Source: Ceratocystis colombiana
Taxonomy: Eukaryota; Ascomycota; Sordariomycetes; Microascales; Ceratocystidaceae
Assembly (NCBI GenBank): GCA_026419805.1
Contig: JAOSLS010000107.1
Location: forward strand, 18,324 to 82,323
DNA: 64,000 bases
Direction: 5' to 3'
A program made the translations under genes and the position numbers. The notes beneath the pieces were generated by a model that did no database searches, was not told the origin of the DNA, and saw only the letters and a program-made list of their open reading frames with translations. Below are positions 37,689 through 49,843 of this stretch, one piece after another; the first letter of the stretch is position 1, and each line of letters begins with the position of its first letter.

Positions 37689-40612
37689 GGCCAACAAAAG
37701 ATGGAGATACAACGGACAGGCAGATATGCTATGAAAATGCAGAGAGGGGTCTGAGCCGCAGAATAGAGAGATAAGACGGATAGCCAGCCGGGAATTAAAA
37801 GGAAAAGAAAAGCGACAGCTGAGGGAGTGTGGAAGACCTGCTTGTGTTTGTACTAATACGGTGGGTCGGTCATATTTAGAGCATGATTAATTAAGAGGAA
37901 GAAAAAAAACTTGGAGCTAAAATAAAAATCAGCCAAATGCTTAGCCATAGCAGAGGACTGTAGTAAGGTTTAGCTGTTGGGCGGTATCGCATAGCTAGCT
38001 AGCCACTGTATAAAATCGTGCGACAGGGGTATACGGGCGCCTGAAAGCCGAAAATGGACACCCTGAGCTGGTGGGAACAGTGGGTAAAACAGAGTTGTAC
38101 GCTATAAAGGCGGTATAGGTATCGCCATATAGGGCACAATATCAACCTCCGGTCATTGATCCGATCAGGGAAACAGGAAAAAAGAAGAAAAATAAAATAA
38201 AGTAAAATAAAGCCTCCAACACGCCCAAAGTCTCTGGTTGAGCCATCATCAAGTTTTCGTGGGAACACTTACATGTACGGGAAGGAATCACTGGAACTAA
38301 GTAAGCGGCAATCCGAACATCGAGTCACATCATGGGTAAAACCCCCAAGATTAATAGGAAGAGTCAAACGGCCCGCGTCGCACGCACAGTCGAGTAAGAA
38401 AGCAGGCTTTTCCACTTCTTCGCTTCCCCTAGCCGGCAACCGGAGGAGCGATGCGAGTCAGGTCTTTCTCTCCTGCTCAACACAGGCTCACCTGGCTCAC
38501 TAAAAAGAAAGCTCCTCCCACGGGGGCTTCGGCGAAATCATGGAGAGTGGGTATCCCTTTGGGTAATCTGCAGCCCCGTTGATTCTAGACCTTGTAGGAC
38601 GAACAGCAAGTTTGAGGGAAAGGGGGGGGGGGGGGGTCACGCAAGACAGATGTAGTCAAAGGTCAGAAAATGATTGCACGCTGATAGGCCAGGCTATGTA
38701 TTGGTTGGCTGGCGCTGACGAGCTGATCTTTTGGTATGGGACAACCTACAATCAGCTAGCCCGCAATGCAAAGGTCCCACAGCGCAAGGGTTACTGCTTG
38801 TCAACCTGAAAATCTCTAATTCGTCGTTGCGTTGGACCGGCCCGCTCTCGCTGTCGTTTCGCAGTCTTCGCAGTGTTCTCGGCTAAAGGGGATAAAGGGT
38901 TAAAAGTCCGGGCATTCTTCTGCAAGGAGCTCGGCAATAGATCACGTGCAAGGTCACGTGCAGGATTTCCGCCCCTGGCCATTCCTGTGCTTGGCTTTGG
39001 CGGCCCCACTCCCCGCTGCAAAAATGGATCCAGTAGTCAGCCCAAAGGGGGAAAAGCTCTCCTTAGGTCGTCAAGCTCTTCTCACTAAATAAGGCTTTGG
39101 CATCTAAGGAAAGATTGCATATTAGCAGACTGGAACAATTGGCAGAGGCCCTTTTTTTTGCTATAGATTCTCTGCAATGGCGATGCTTGCTGGCTGGAAT
39201 TGCGGGGGCGTTTGCGCACCTTCTCCTATTGTTTTCCAGCTTGCACTTTGTCTCCTGCACCAGCGACTGACTGACGGCTGTTTGAGAGTGGGATGGCACT
39301 GCGTTGTTGGGTGCTGGGAAAGGGGCTAGCTTTGCTTTTACTGCATTGACTTCTAATGGCGGCTAGTAGACAGAGCTGATTAGAAAATCTAGTATCCATA
39401 ATTCTCTTTGATATTTAAAGAGCTCACCTAGATCTTGGCGTTTAAATCTAATGTGTCTCTTTAGAACCTGCTCTGTGTAGCAGTTGCGTCACATTATACA
39501 TGTAAGTAGACTGTCACTGTCAGTTAAACCCTGCTCAAATGCTCTGGCCAGCAACATCAGCAATGTTGTTACTACGGCTCAGCCTGGCACAGGGACTGCG
39601 TATCACTCTTCGTTGCCCTCCACCAAAAAGCCCGAGTCGTCTGGAAGAGCTGGGAGACTGGCGGGACACGAGGTATTTACGAGCTACAGGCCCGCTGCCC
39701 TGAAAGTCGATCATTCAACCATGCCTTGCCCGGCTACAAATGCCTAAGCCGGCGCATAGTTGTCTCTCCATAATAACACATGCGTGAGGGCGGTAGGAAT
39801 TGATGAAGGCAGGGATATGGGGCTTTCACAGGATAACCCATAGCCAGGACTAGCAAAAATCAACGTATTGTGGTGTGTATTTCGTGGAGAGGTCCTCGGC
39901 ACAGAGTCCGCTGTCCCCTACGCCAAAGTTAGTGATGAACCGCTTATTGCATCGGATTCGATAAGGCCCTAGCGGCTTAGATACCCTAGCTATAGTTGTA
40001 TATTCATATATGCAACTATATCAACGAGGTCTCGCAAAACTCACAGATTCGATGCTGGCATGCCACTAGCACGCACCGCACGCCGGTCTACCGCCGCGTT
40101 ACGATTCTGCTCGGCTTTGATCATTGCCCTGCTGGAATATCATCTACCATTGTTCCAGAGTCAAGAAGAAAAATGCTGCTGTGAGAGCCAGAATAATCTG
40201 CCTGCATTGCTTCATTCCCCGCTCTCCAGTTGCCCTTTAGCTCTAAATATTTTATGGCTACTTGTACCTTTGTACCTCTTTACTGTGCCTGTCATCTAAG
40301 CTCCTGGCTGGTTGGTGACCCTTTTTTTTTCCCTCCTTTTGCAACCCAAATTTCATAGCCTTACTGGCCCTAATCAATCACTTGATAGCAGCACTGGCCT
40401 TTCCACTTTGTTTCATCTCTTGGTTAGCAGCATCTTACCCTGGTCAATCCCCCGTCTTGACTTTTATCAGCCTCAGCTTCGGCTTGGGACTTCTATTTGT
40501 GCTGTGATTACGGGATCCTTTATGGGGCCTATCAAGCCTAGTCCCTTGTCCCCTTGCTCTTGTTCTTCTAGCCACATACTCTTTGCCCAAAATTTGCGTC
40601 TAGAATCCCACC
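37689..40612. other. Divergent intergenic region, 2.9 kb; G15 tract
   Basis: Lies between the start codons of the transcription factor (-) and the exonuclease (+), so it carries both promoters. It contains an uninterrupted run of 15 G at 38622-38636. Pyrimidine-rich sequence directly upstream of 40613 fits a fungal leader. No gene is supported. Confidence 0.6.
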
Positions 40613-42523
40613 ATGTCGCCAACTGACTACTCAATGGTCTCGGGTGGCCAGGCCTTTGCAGATGATAAATCTGCGGTCTACGTAAACCCTAAATCGGCAG
40701 GCCGTGGCAGGAACAGGAAGAGAGGCAAGGACCGAGCCAGATATCCGGTCAATTCATCAGAGAGTAGCTCTATTGGTGGTAACAGCAGTACTAGAAGCTC
40801 CCATGACAAAACCCATGTGACTGATAGTGAGATGTCACAACCGAGTCAGAGCTTTCAGCATGGGCCTTCACTACCGCTAGATGCTACACAGGGACAGCTC
40901 CATCCGCAGGCGCAGACGTGGTCTCAGCGAATCCACAAAATGGGGACCAAACAAGAAACTGCAAGGCCATATGTTCAACAGATTAGAGCCCATAACGCTA
41001 ATCCAACTACCTCGCCAACCGTTGATGACTTACGATTAGAGACCCTGTCTTTCGTCTCGAGTCAAGATCAAAGTCTTGATTTTTGTACTGAGCCTCTATC
41101 CATGATCTCATCTATTCGCACTATTCCGCAATCCCATGCTCATTCTTTACCTAATTGCAATACCGCCCCATCTCCAGCCTTCCGGGCCAAGACTAGCCAT
41201 CCTTTGTCTGAACAAGAACCAAAGCCGCCCCAGATGCCTCAACCACACAAGCGTCTCAACTCGGAGAAGATAGCTTCTATTCTCCGCAACAATGAGCCAG
41301 TGATGCAGGAAGATGGCACTTTATTGTATCGTTCATGCAGCTCTGGTATTGCGTCTGACTCCAGCTATGTCTCTATGATGGAAAGCTTATGTCATTCGGC
41401 TAAAGTCCTTATGGATAAGGGGTATCCTTTCCGTCAGCTGACTACAGAAGAGCTTGAACGTAAAAACAATCGCTGTGGTCGGTGTCTGAAGTCTACAACG
41501 ACTAAGCGTGTTCGCAATCGGAACCGTGGTAGGTTCCAGAGTCAATCAAAAGACATCAAGGAAAACTTCCAGGATGCTGGTCATAAAGAATTGGCAAAAG
41601 ATAAAGAAGCTAGCGAAGAGAAGCCTAAGTGTCTTTATCACTCTGGTACAATGGCGAACAAAGTAGGTTTCTTATATTAACGTGTATGCATTTGAACTGC
41701 TACTAACAATCCCTAGAAATACACATGCTGTGGCGGCAACCAGTTCACTAAGCCTTGCATGACGGCGAAAGAGCATGAGGCTAAGGAGGTGGAGATCAGT
41801 GTTCTTCAAAGCAATTGGAAAATGTACGAAACGTCTCACGAGACTCGCGATCCCCGTCTCTGTGTTGTTATCGACTGTGAAATGGGCGTTGGAATAGACG
41901 GCGACTCAGAACTGATCCGCATTACGGCAATAGACTACTATTCTTCGGAGGTTCTTCTGGATAGGCTTGTATTTCCGGATAATCCACTGCTACACCCCAA
42001 CACCCGCTTTTCCGGTGTTTCTTTTGCCGACCTGAACACTGCGCGTCAGAACGGCACTGCCATCCTAGGCCGAGATGCCGCACGAGATGCCCTTCTGAAC
42101 TTTGTTGACCGGGATACCATTCTTGTGGGTCACTCGGTAAATAACGATTTAGTATCGCTACGCTGGATACACTATCGTATAGTCGACACTTACCTACTTG
42201 ACTTTTATGAGGATAAGCGACAGCGTGATATTAAATCTAGGGAATTTGCTGCATACGAGTCGATGGCTATTGAGCACATGCTTGATAAAAGCAAGCCACG
42301 GCCCCCAACGCCAACCAAACCCGACGACCCTGGACATCAGCCTAGCCGGTCGCTCAAGACATTGTCCAAGCAGAGGCTGAATCGGATTATTCAGGAGGGG
42401 GCACATGACAGTCTAGAAGATACACTGGCATCAAGGGATCTGTTGAACTGGTGGATTCTCAATAAAGTGCAACCGAGTCTCCAGGAGTCGTCACAGGAAG
42501 GGAAAGGCTGGTGTGATTGGTAG
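40613..42523 (+). CDS. DEDDh RNA exonuclease, REXO/Rex-type, with zinc motif
   Basis: 3'-5' exoribonuclease of the REX/REXO group, which trims structured RNAs such as 5S rRNA, snRNA or RNase P RNA. Exons 40613-41662 and 41717-42523 with a 54-nt intron; 618 aa. The catalytic residues read as D403 and E405 in VVIDCEMGV, D494 in VGHSVNNDL, and H580 and D585 in AHDSLEDTLASRDLL. Just before the nuclease domain, across the splice, is CLYHSGTMANKKYTCCGGNQ followed by PC and H: a C-x2-H-x-G...CC...C...H zinc-binding motif typical of this group. A second Cys pair (RCGRC) lies upstream. The first ~230 residues are Ser/Gln/basic-rich and probably disordered, with RGRNRKRGKDRARY as a candidate nuclear signal. 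Good start context (CCACCATGTCG). Convergent with the methyltransferase; stops are 275 bp apart. Which Rex paralogue it is cannot be settled here. Confidence 0.88.
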
Positions 42524-42797
42524 TAGGCAGTTGGACGTATGTTGTGGTTCTGGCCACATCGATATTAATGAAATATGAGATTCACTTATGTGACTAAAGA
42601 TACAGAAAATAAATATTCTTTTTTATTTATACTCCTTGCAAAACCGGTCCATCTCCTTTCCTATTAACCCTCATGTAAAACTCATCAGGGTTACTAAAAC
42701 AACATCGGACCAGAAGTGCCATGTTTAGGTGTGTAACACCAGTATTTTGGAAAGTAACATAGATCTATTTTGGCAGGAGATGAAATAGCCCATATCG

Positions 42798-43718
42798 CTA
42801 ATTGGGTCTGGGTGTCTTGGCTTTAGCACGGAATAAGAGAACCGTTCCTACTATCCAGGACTCAACTGTCTCAAAGTTATCTTCTAGTGCCCTGATGACG
42901 GCATCGGGGTTATCGCCCTTATTGTGAAAGATGCCTGTTTGGTTGTAAATCCACATCAGCAGGGTTGGAAGGAACCAGCCGTGATCCTCTCTGGAATCGC
43001 CCTCAATAGTGTCTTCACTCCCTGTCCCAATCTTAAGGCCCTGCGTCGCAGGCCGGCTTGTCACTCGTTGCGTGGACCACACGATTGTGGACCCAAAAAA
43101 GGTTCCGTTGGGATTTAAATGGCTCGCCGCGTTGCGTGCTAACGCTTGCACCTTGGTATACGTGTCGCCCGGCATGCAATGCAGCACGAAAAATGCTGAG
43201 ATCGAGTCAAACCGAGCGTCATTGCATTCTGTTAACCGGGGCCCTGTAAGCAGCAGCGCTCTTTCTGCTGCGGGCAGAGGCTGCGTAGCGTCGGCTTGAA
43301 TTGCGGTCACTTGGGCACCCGGAGCAGCAGAGAGAATACGCGCTCGGGCAGTAGCAAGAGCCTGGGAACTCAAATCCCACAAGGCGATACGTGGGGCCGG
43401 TGAGCTGCAAGCTGGGGCAATACCGAGACTCAGGCTGGTAGCAGGAAAGTATCCGGTGCCGACGCCGATGTCGAGGTGACTGGCAGAAAAGTGGCTCGCG
43501 AAGAATGGCAGCAGGACGCTGCGTGTAGAAACACGCCAGATGTAGCTGCAGGTGATGTTTAGAACCCAGTAGTCATAGCGCGTGAGAAACGAAGTGTCGT
43601 AGATGCCAAAATATAGATTACTAAGATGGGCGGCGGATGGCGCCGTAGCTGAGGAACTAGCGCTGACACTATCATTGGGCTTGCGGAGACGAAGGTTGGG
43701 TAATTCACGGGAAGACAT
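42798..43718 (-). CDS. Class I SAM-dependent methyltransferase
   Basis: Single-exon gene, 306 aa. The Rossmann-fold SAM-binding motif I is HLDIGVGTGYF (D83 to G89), followed by an acidic motif II region (ALWDLSSQAL), a DA motif (IQADATQPLP) and SISAFFVLHCMPG, equivalent to motif IV. This pattern fits the Methyltransf_25/UbiE-like small-molecule methyltransferases. The N-terminal ~30 residues are Ser/Ala-rich. The substrate is unknown. No biosynthetic core enzyme lies nearby, so there is no support for a secondary-metabolite role. The start at 43718 gives MSSRELPNLRLRKP and there is no in-frame upstream ATG that fits better. Confidence 0.85.
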   Translation of the reverse strand: MSSRELPNLRLRKPNDSVSASSSATAPSAAHLSNLYFGIYDTSFLTRYDYWVLNITCSYIWRVSTRSVLLPFFASHFSASHLDIGVGTGYFPATSLSLGIAPACSSPAPRIALWDLSSQALATARARILSAAPGAQVTAIQADATQPLPAAERALLLTGPRLTECNDARFDSISAFFVLHCMPGDTYTKVQALARNAASHLNPNGTFFGSTIVWSTQRVTSRPATQGLKIGTGSEDTIEGDSREDHGWFLPTLLMWIYNQTGIFHNKGDNPDAVIRALEDNFETVESWIVGTVLLFRAKAKTPRPN

Positions 43719-44361
43719 AGTGGCAAGGACGATGAAAAGATGGGCTACTTGCTGTCCGTGTATATTAAAGGCATAAGCTATAGTATGGAGTCAAGATCTT
43801 GTAAATCTTCGCCCCGTTCACTTCTTAACTTCCAGCAGATAACCGGACTTGTCTCCTCTCCGCTTCCATAGTGAAACTAATGTTTTAAGGAAAAAAAAAG
43901 GTTTGCGTGGTGAAATGATTCGGGTACACGGGTGTAGGGTAGTTACCGTGCCGACAAATAAAAAAGGAAGTCGCAAAACACGGAAGTGGAAAACCAAACG
44001 GGAAGGTCTTCTCGGCTAGGTGAGCACAGTTTTCTTCTGTGTCACGTTGAAAATAGAAACCGGAAAGCTTGGGCTATTATAGAGACTGCACAATTGGCGG
44101 TAGCACCGGAGTTGAAGGAATTTACAGTCGTAGTGTTCTGGTAACTTCCCTTTTCATTGCCAAGTATAATACAATGGTAACGGCGACACAAATCTCACAA
44201 AGTTACACAACGAACATGAACTTATGTATTATCAATGAAACGTACTGATTAATTACCGAGTCGTTAAAAAAGTGGCGGGTTAAAAAAAGGAAACCAGACT
44301 CTAGTCTCCAAGAAAAAAAAAGCTATACACAAACTCTTGTCTCCGCCTTAAGGTTCGCTAC
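43719..44361. other. Intergenic, no supported gene
   Basis: 643 bp between the methyltransferase start and the beta-glucosidase stop, both on the minus strand. It presumably holds the methyltransferase promoter. Nothing else is seen. Confidence 0.6.
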
Positions 44362-47066
44362 TTATAGTTGTAACTTAGCCTTCAGAGGCAGGTTACGCGA
44401 GCTACTGCCTACATACACTGTCTTGGGGTATCTGGTGATGACCCAATCCTGGCTCACCACACACCAGTTGGACAGGTCTCTGCGAGTAATATTTGCCGAG
44501 AAGGTAACGCTGCTGCCAGGCTCGATAGTGAGACGGTCGAAGCCACGCAAGACCTTGACTGGGTCTGTGGGCCCTCCGTGGCTCACGTACAGCTGGGGCA
44601 CTTCGTCACCTGCCACATCTCCAGTGTTGGTAATGGTAGCCGACACCTGGAAGAGCACGTCGTAGAGTCGTGGGTTGCCACCCGGGGCTCCAGAGGCCGA
44701 GAGACGGGGTTGGCTGGATCCATCAGCAGCATTGGGAGGCAAGAACTCGTCGGAAGTCTGGCCGTAGTGGTCATCATCTGAAGCACTAGCCGCATCAGAG
44801 TTATTGAGGTACGGGTAGATAAAGCGGTAGATTGGGCGGATATTGTCGGGGAACAGATAGTCATTAAGATCAGTGCTGAAGTTGCCTAGAACAGGCGCCT
44901 CAATAGACTCGCCAGTGGTAGCGCTGTATGACTCGGCGTCCAGGCTCTTAACCTCCAGATCAGAGTACTCAAACGTGGTGTATGAAAGGCCGTATCCAAA
45001 CTCGTAGACAGGAGCGCCTGAGTCGTTGGAATTGGGAGCTACCTTGTCAAAATAGCGGTAGTCTACGAAGAGACCTTCAGAGAAAGTATCTTGAGGAGCA
45101 TCACCGCCGTTGTTTGGTTCATAGATGATCTGAGCGCCGTACGACTCTACAGAACGGCCCCACGTGAAGGGCGAACGGCCAGCAGGATTCACGCGGCCAT
45201 ATAGAACATCGGCAATGGATCGTCCAGATTCCTGGCCAGGAAGACCGGCCCAAAGAATGGCAGAAACGTTGGGGTGGTCATAAAAGTTGTTGAGCAGCAC
45301 AGGGCCGGTCGAGTGGATAACAACAATGGTGCTAGAGCACACTGAAGATACATTCTGGATTAGTGCATCGCCATCGTGCCACAGGGTCAAGTTGTTGCGG
45401 TCGCCAACGTTCCCGTCCACAGAAATATAGCCCTCCCCGGAATCAGCATTGACGAAGACAATAGCAGTAGCATTATCCTGGGAGACTAGCGCCTTAGTCT
45501 GAGTCCAAGCGTAGTTGCTCAAGATACTCTCGTAGCGAGAGCCATCCTCCAGTGCCTGCATTAGAAGCGCGGTGTCAGGAGTCACAAGGTAGCTGAAGTC
45601 GGCCGTGCCAGAGCCCCAGCCCATTGCCAGAGTTCCATTATCGCATCCTCGGTCACTACAGCTGTTGGGGCCCCAAAGGTTGGGACCAGCGTCCTCGCCA
45701 ACAACAGCTACGAACTTGGGCTTGTTTAGAGGAAGGATGCCATCGTTCTTGAGCAGTACAGTGCCCTTGGCAGCAATCTCGCGGATTAAGTCGCCGTGTT
45801 CCTTGCCATTGCGGGCATCGACGTGCTGGTTCACAATCTCGTAGTTCTCCTTGGCAGCGTTGTGGACGTAGCCGTACGTGTCTTTGGTCCACGATGAAAA
45901 GTTGATATCGGGCATGGAATCGGGGGACATGCCAACCTTGAAAAAGGCAGCCATAATACGCATTGCCATGTCGTCGATTCTCCACTCGGGCAATGTACCA
46001 TTGACTACGGCCAAGGTCAGGTTGGCTCCCCAGAAACTGCGGCCACTTCCCATGGAAGTATCTCCAGGCATCGTCATATCCAACCCAGCTACTGCAGAGC
46101 TGACACCGGTGTGCTGCGCTTGCCAATCGCTCATGATGAAACCTTGGAAGCCGAGCTCGCCTTTAAGCAGGTTGTTGTTGAGCTTGGAGTTTTGGCACGA
46201 GTATGAGTTGTTGACCTGCTGGTAAGAGCACATGAATGAGCCAACGCCTGCCCTGACGGCGTCAGCGAAGGGCCACATGTAAAGTTCGTGCATAGTGCGG
46301 TCGTCAATGTTGGATGAGAGAGACTCAGTGATGTTATCACCATAACCCATGGACTCGGGGGCCTGACGGAAGTGCTCCTGCTCGTTGCCAATCCAGTGCT
46401 TTGCACACGCAATAACACCGCCCTTTTCTTGGATGCCGCGCACGCTTTCCTCCATTCCAACACCAGTCAGATACGGATCAGGAGAGAAGCCTTCCCAGTT
46501 GCGCCCGCCTGCCGGTGTTCTACCAAGAGGACCGGCTACGGGACCTAGCATAACGTCAATGCCTTTGGCACGATGCTCTCTGCCGATGGCCTCGCCCCGC
46601 TTGAAGATCAGGGAACGGTCAAACGTGGCAGCAGCAACCTGGCCTGAGGGGAAAACGGAGACGTAATCGGCCATTCGGACACCAACGGGGCTGTCCTGGA
46701 GACAGAGGCCCCGCATACCAAGACGGGGGATGGAGCCCACATTTCCGACACAACGCTCAGATTCCCAACTAGGAGCAAGTAGTTAGTATTAAAAAAACAG
46801 AGGAATGTGTGCGCACCAAGAATTACTCACCCTACACCAGTGGTCAGGTTGACTTTTTCTAATAGTGTCAACTGAGAAACAAAGTCCTTTGCTTTGGCGT
46901 ACGCCTCCTCCCAGCCAATGGCCTCGGGGTCCATCCACGGCGAAGGGTAGAACGGGTCTGAATGAGCCAGTGTCGAGCTGTTGTAGCTGCGAGCTACCTT
47001 CTCTGAAGGATAGGCATGGGCCACCGCGGCTAATAGAGCCGAAGCAAAAACGGTGAACTTATGCAT
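44362..47066 (-). CDS. Secreted GH3 beta-glucosidase
   Basis: Glycoside hydrolase family 3 enzyme releasing glucose from cellobiose and beta-glucosides. Exons 47066-46831 and 46768-44362 (62-nt intron); 880 aa. The N-terminus MHKFTVFASALLAAVAHAYP is a clear signal peptide with a probable cut after AHA. The (alpha/beta)8 domain carries the nucleophile D293 in GFIMSDWQAQHTG. The second domain carries the acid/base E524 in SGEGYISVDG. The spacing matches Aspergillus BGL1-type enzymes. RNWEGFSPDPYL and KHWIGNEQEHFR form the substrate pocket. A C-terminal fibronectin-III-like domain (VSATITNTGDVAGDE) follows an insert rich in Asp/Ser. Many N-x-S/T sites suggest heavy N-glycosylation. The start was placed at the ATG that begins the signal peptide; an ATG-less frame extends further upstream. 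Promoter repeats are described separately. Confidence 0.96.
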
Positions 47067-47194
47067 ATTGCAAACAATGTTGGAATGATAATATATGACA
47101 ATAGCAAGTTGCCAGCTGGAGGGACAGGAGAGCAGCTCCAAGAATATAGGAGGGCGGAAAGCAAGGTTTTATAACAGAATCAAGGGCTGACTTA

Positions 47195-47218
47195 AGATCA
47201 ACAGATCAACAGATCAAC
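47195..47218. repeat. Three perfect tandem AGATCAAC octamers in the beta-glucosidase promoter
   Basis: Three exact head-to-tail copies of the octamer AGATCAAC lie 129-152 bp upstream of the beta-glucosidase start codon. Regularly repeated 8-bp units at this distance could be a regulator binding array, or simply a short microsatellite. No known fungal site was matched. Confidence 0.8.
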
Positions 47219-49756
47219 ACAGGAGTCTCAAGATGGGGGATCTGCCTTGCTCCCTGGAAAGTGAAATTGGAAGGTGCTCAAGGGTGTTTTTGGTGAACGA
47301 GGGAAGGAAGCAAAGACGAGGAATGAAAGAAGGCAGTTGCCGTCCCTTTATATATTATTTTCCTCTGTTTCTAATTCTTTCGAGTTTGACTTAACACCGC
47401 CGAGTCTCTAGTGAACCCTGTCCTCCTCTCTCGTAGTAGTTGCAAGTTCTGGGCCGTGGCCGCAGCCATGGTAGTTTCATCACTGCGGATAAACGTATCT
47501 AGACCGCCCCTAGAAGCAAAGACATTGTGTAATCGGCCTGCAAAACTACTACATATGATCCAAGGGACGGACGTCTTTCCCCAACCTATATTGGGGGCAG
47601 TACAGTGCCAAAAGGCATTAAATACTCCCACTTCCAGTCGGACTTCGATCCAGTGTAGTCTAGGTTCAAGCTCTATACAAGCAACATCTACTCTTACTCC
47701 GTGCGTGTAAGTTACAGAAGGCAGCAAAAGTTTGTGGTTTTTGGCGTGCAACAAAGCTAATGGTCATCCCCATAGCACACACCCCTACACATTCTTCTCC
47801 AAAGACCCCAAGCCTGTGGTCTCTCCTTCTATACCAATAACTAGCTGCCCCTGCACGGGACACAAATAACTCCAGTCACAAGATCATACCTAAACAAGGA
47901 TTCTCCGGGTCTTCATCGAGACAAGAGGATCATGTCAAGTAGAGGAAGAGGCGCCTTTGTCGGGAGCAGTCGTCATGTAAACAATCCAGAAAAGAAAAAA
48001 GCCGACAACCACCAACACACGGATCTAGTTGCAACGGTTCAAAAGGGCCTCGTTGGATCTTTGTGGGGAACGAGAGGCGCTAGAATTGTGGGGGAAGATG
48101 TAACAGTAGCAAGGAAGTACAAGGAAGCCAGCTCCGAGTTTGCGGGGAAAAACTCACAACCACATCAACAGGATACAGCATGCACAAGCCTGTTAGAAGA
48201 CTTAGCTGCTGTGTATCTATGCATAATTCCGCCCTTCCAAGCACAGCATTGATACCAACCAAGAAAAGCGCAAGAGTGTATAATGTAGCATCTCATAGTT
48301 CGTTCCATTGCCTGTCCCCGTCTGAGCACCAGACATTGGGGCAGAGATAGTCCCCATCTTTATTATTTTAAGCTTGGAATGGCATTCACAGCACTCGCCA
48401 ATAGTTGAGCTGAGCTTGAACCGCCAAAGCCCGCCATACTATCCCACGTGTCTTTGAAGTCTATTGAATATAGAATCGAATCCCCGGCCATCTCCCAGTG
48501 GCAAGGTCAAAACTCCACTCCCTTCATCCCTCCATCCCTTGTCCTCTTTCTGTTCTTGTTCAGCCTATTTACGTTACCTTTGTTGGTGATCGAAATCTTG
48601 GAGGCTGCTACCTCATGACGCATGACACTTGCTAGTGGAAAGACATTACATCTTCCTGGTTGTCTAATTTAAACGTAAAAAGGGCCGAAAGAGACGCCGT
48701 TGGGACAAGTGACGGTGATGAGAAGCTTCACTCCCACTATCGTAGCCAAAACATGTCCGCGCTTTTACCCGCATGACATCTTACATAGCCCAACTACCAC
48801 GTCTGCCTGCCTTCTCCTTTACCTACTTCTACCCAGACGAGGATAGAGGCCCTTTGGATAACCAAATTGGAATGAATGAAGCCATCGAACATCACGGGAC
48901 AGAGCGGGGCTCGGAAGGGAAATAGACAAGTCATGGCATTCCCAAGGAATTCGGGATTTGCTGCCGAGGCGAGAAAAAAAGAGAAAAAGGGCGAAAGCAC
49001 GCTTTAGATGCTGTTTTGGAATGATAAACCTTGTGTAAGAAAGGGTGTTAACGCACATCACGACGCCCCTAGCAGGACTTCTTCTTTTTCGAGCTATTCT
49101 CCTTTTTATAAGGCGAGGTGCAGAGCTTGTGCTACGGGTTACTGCTACTGTATGTAATGTAATTTAGGGGACAACACCCAAGTGGCGTACAAGAAGAATA
49201 TACACGCAGACATATATGACTTGCATGTACAAGCCGAAGTTAACCACAAGTCAATAGAGAGAGGGACGCGGAAACAGGCATAAACGAGGAGAACGGGCTG
49301 CTAAAAGGAGGCACTGCATAGAATCGGCACACAAGACGAATCAAACAATGTATGTAAAACTAGAGAATAGGGTCCAGAATTACCAGAAAAGTCCCAAGTT
49401 TCCACGATGCAACAGTGCACGGAGGGCCAATAAACTCAGCCGTTGTCCGTGAGTTATTTGATGTTAACAGAAAAAAAAACGAGTACTATTTATTTTCACG
49501 GTGGTTGACAAGGTCCCCTAGCTAGGCCAAACTTCGGGACATGCAGGCTCGGCAAAACGGAGTAGACTAGAGACGGACGAGAAATGATTTCTCCGAGGCA
49601 AAAAATAGTCAGTGCAAAAGTTGATCGACAAGGAACCCTACCTAGATTGATTGATGAAGGGTACGGAGGAGAACAAAGAGAAAGGCGAACAAAAAAAGAA
49701 TCGAGGCAATCCAGAACCTCCGATGCGGAGGTGTGGATGCGTCAGGGCGGTATCTT
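47219..49756. other. Gene-free interval
   Basis: The remaining beta-glucosidase upstream region and spacer before the tRNA. A TATA-rich stretch (TTTATATATTATTTT) lies near 47350. The 106-codon plus-strand open frame at 47932-48252 has no recognisable domain or conserved start context and is not called. Confidence 0.55.
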
Positions 49757-49843
49757 GGACTGAGAGGGGATCGAACCCCCGACCATTTACATATTTGTAG
49801 TGAATACTGCAAAGCAAATATCATACCACTAGACCATCAGCCC
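49757..49843 (-). tRNA. tRNA, anticodon read as UGC (Ala), with 16-nt intron
   Basis: The 87-nt minus-strand sequence folds as a tRNA. Acceptor GGGCTGA pairs with TCAGTCC, including a G3-U70 wobble. The D-arm is GTC...GAT with A14, G18, G19 and A21. The anticodon stem TTTGC pairs with GTAAA, the variable loop is 5 nt (TGGTC), and the T-arm is GGGGG-TTCGATC-CCCTC. Standard numbering puts TGC at 34-36, with an intron of about 16 nt after position 37 (GTATTCACTACAAATA). G3-U70 is the alanine identity element. A slipped anticodon stem (ATTTG with TAAAT) would give UUG (Gln) but leaves a 4-nt variable loop and misplaced D-stem positions. A poly-T run that could stop Pol III lies about 60 nt downstream (near 49691-49697 in plus coordinates). 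Confidence 0.85.

Noticed and set aside
47932..48252. 106-codon plus-strand open frame
   Set aside because: No recognisable domain, polar random-looking composition and no supporting splice or promoter evidence.
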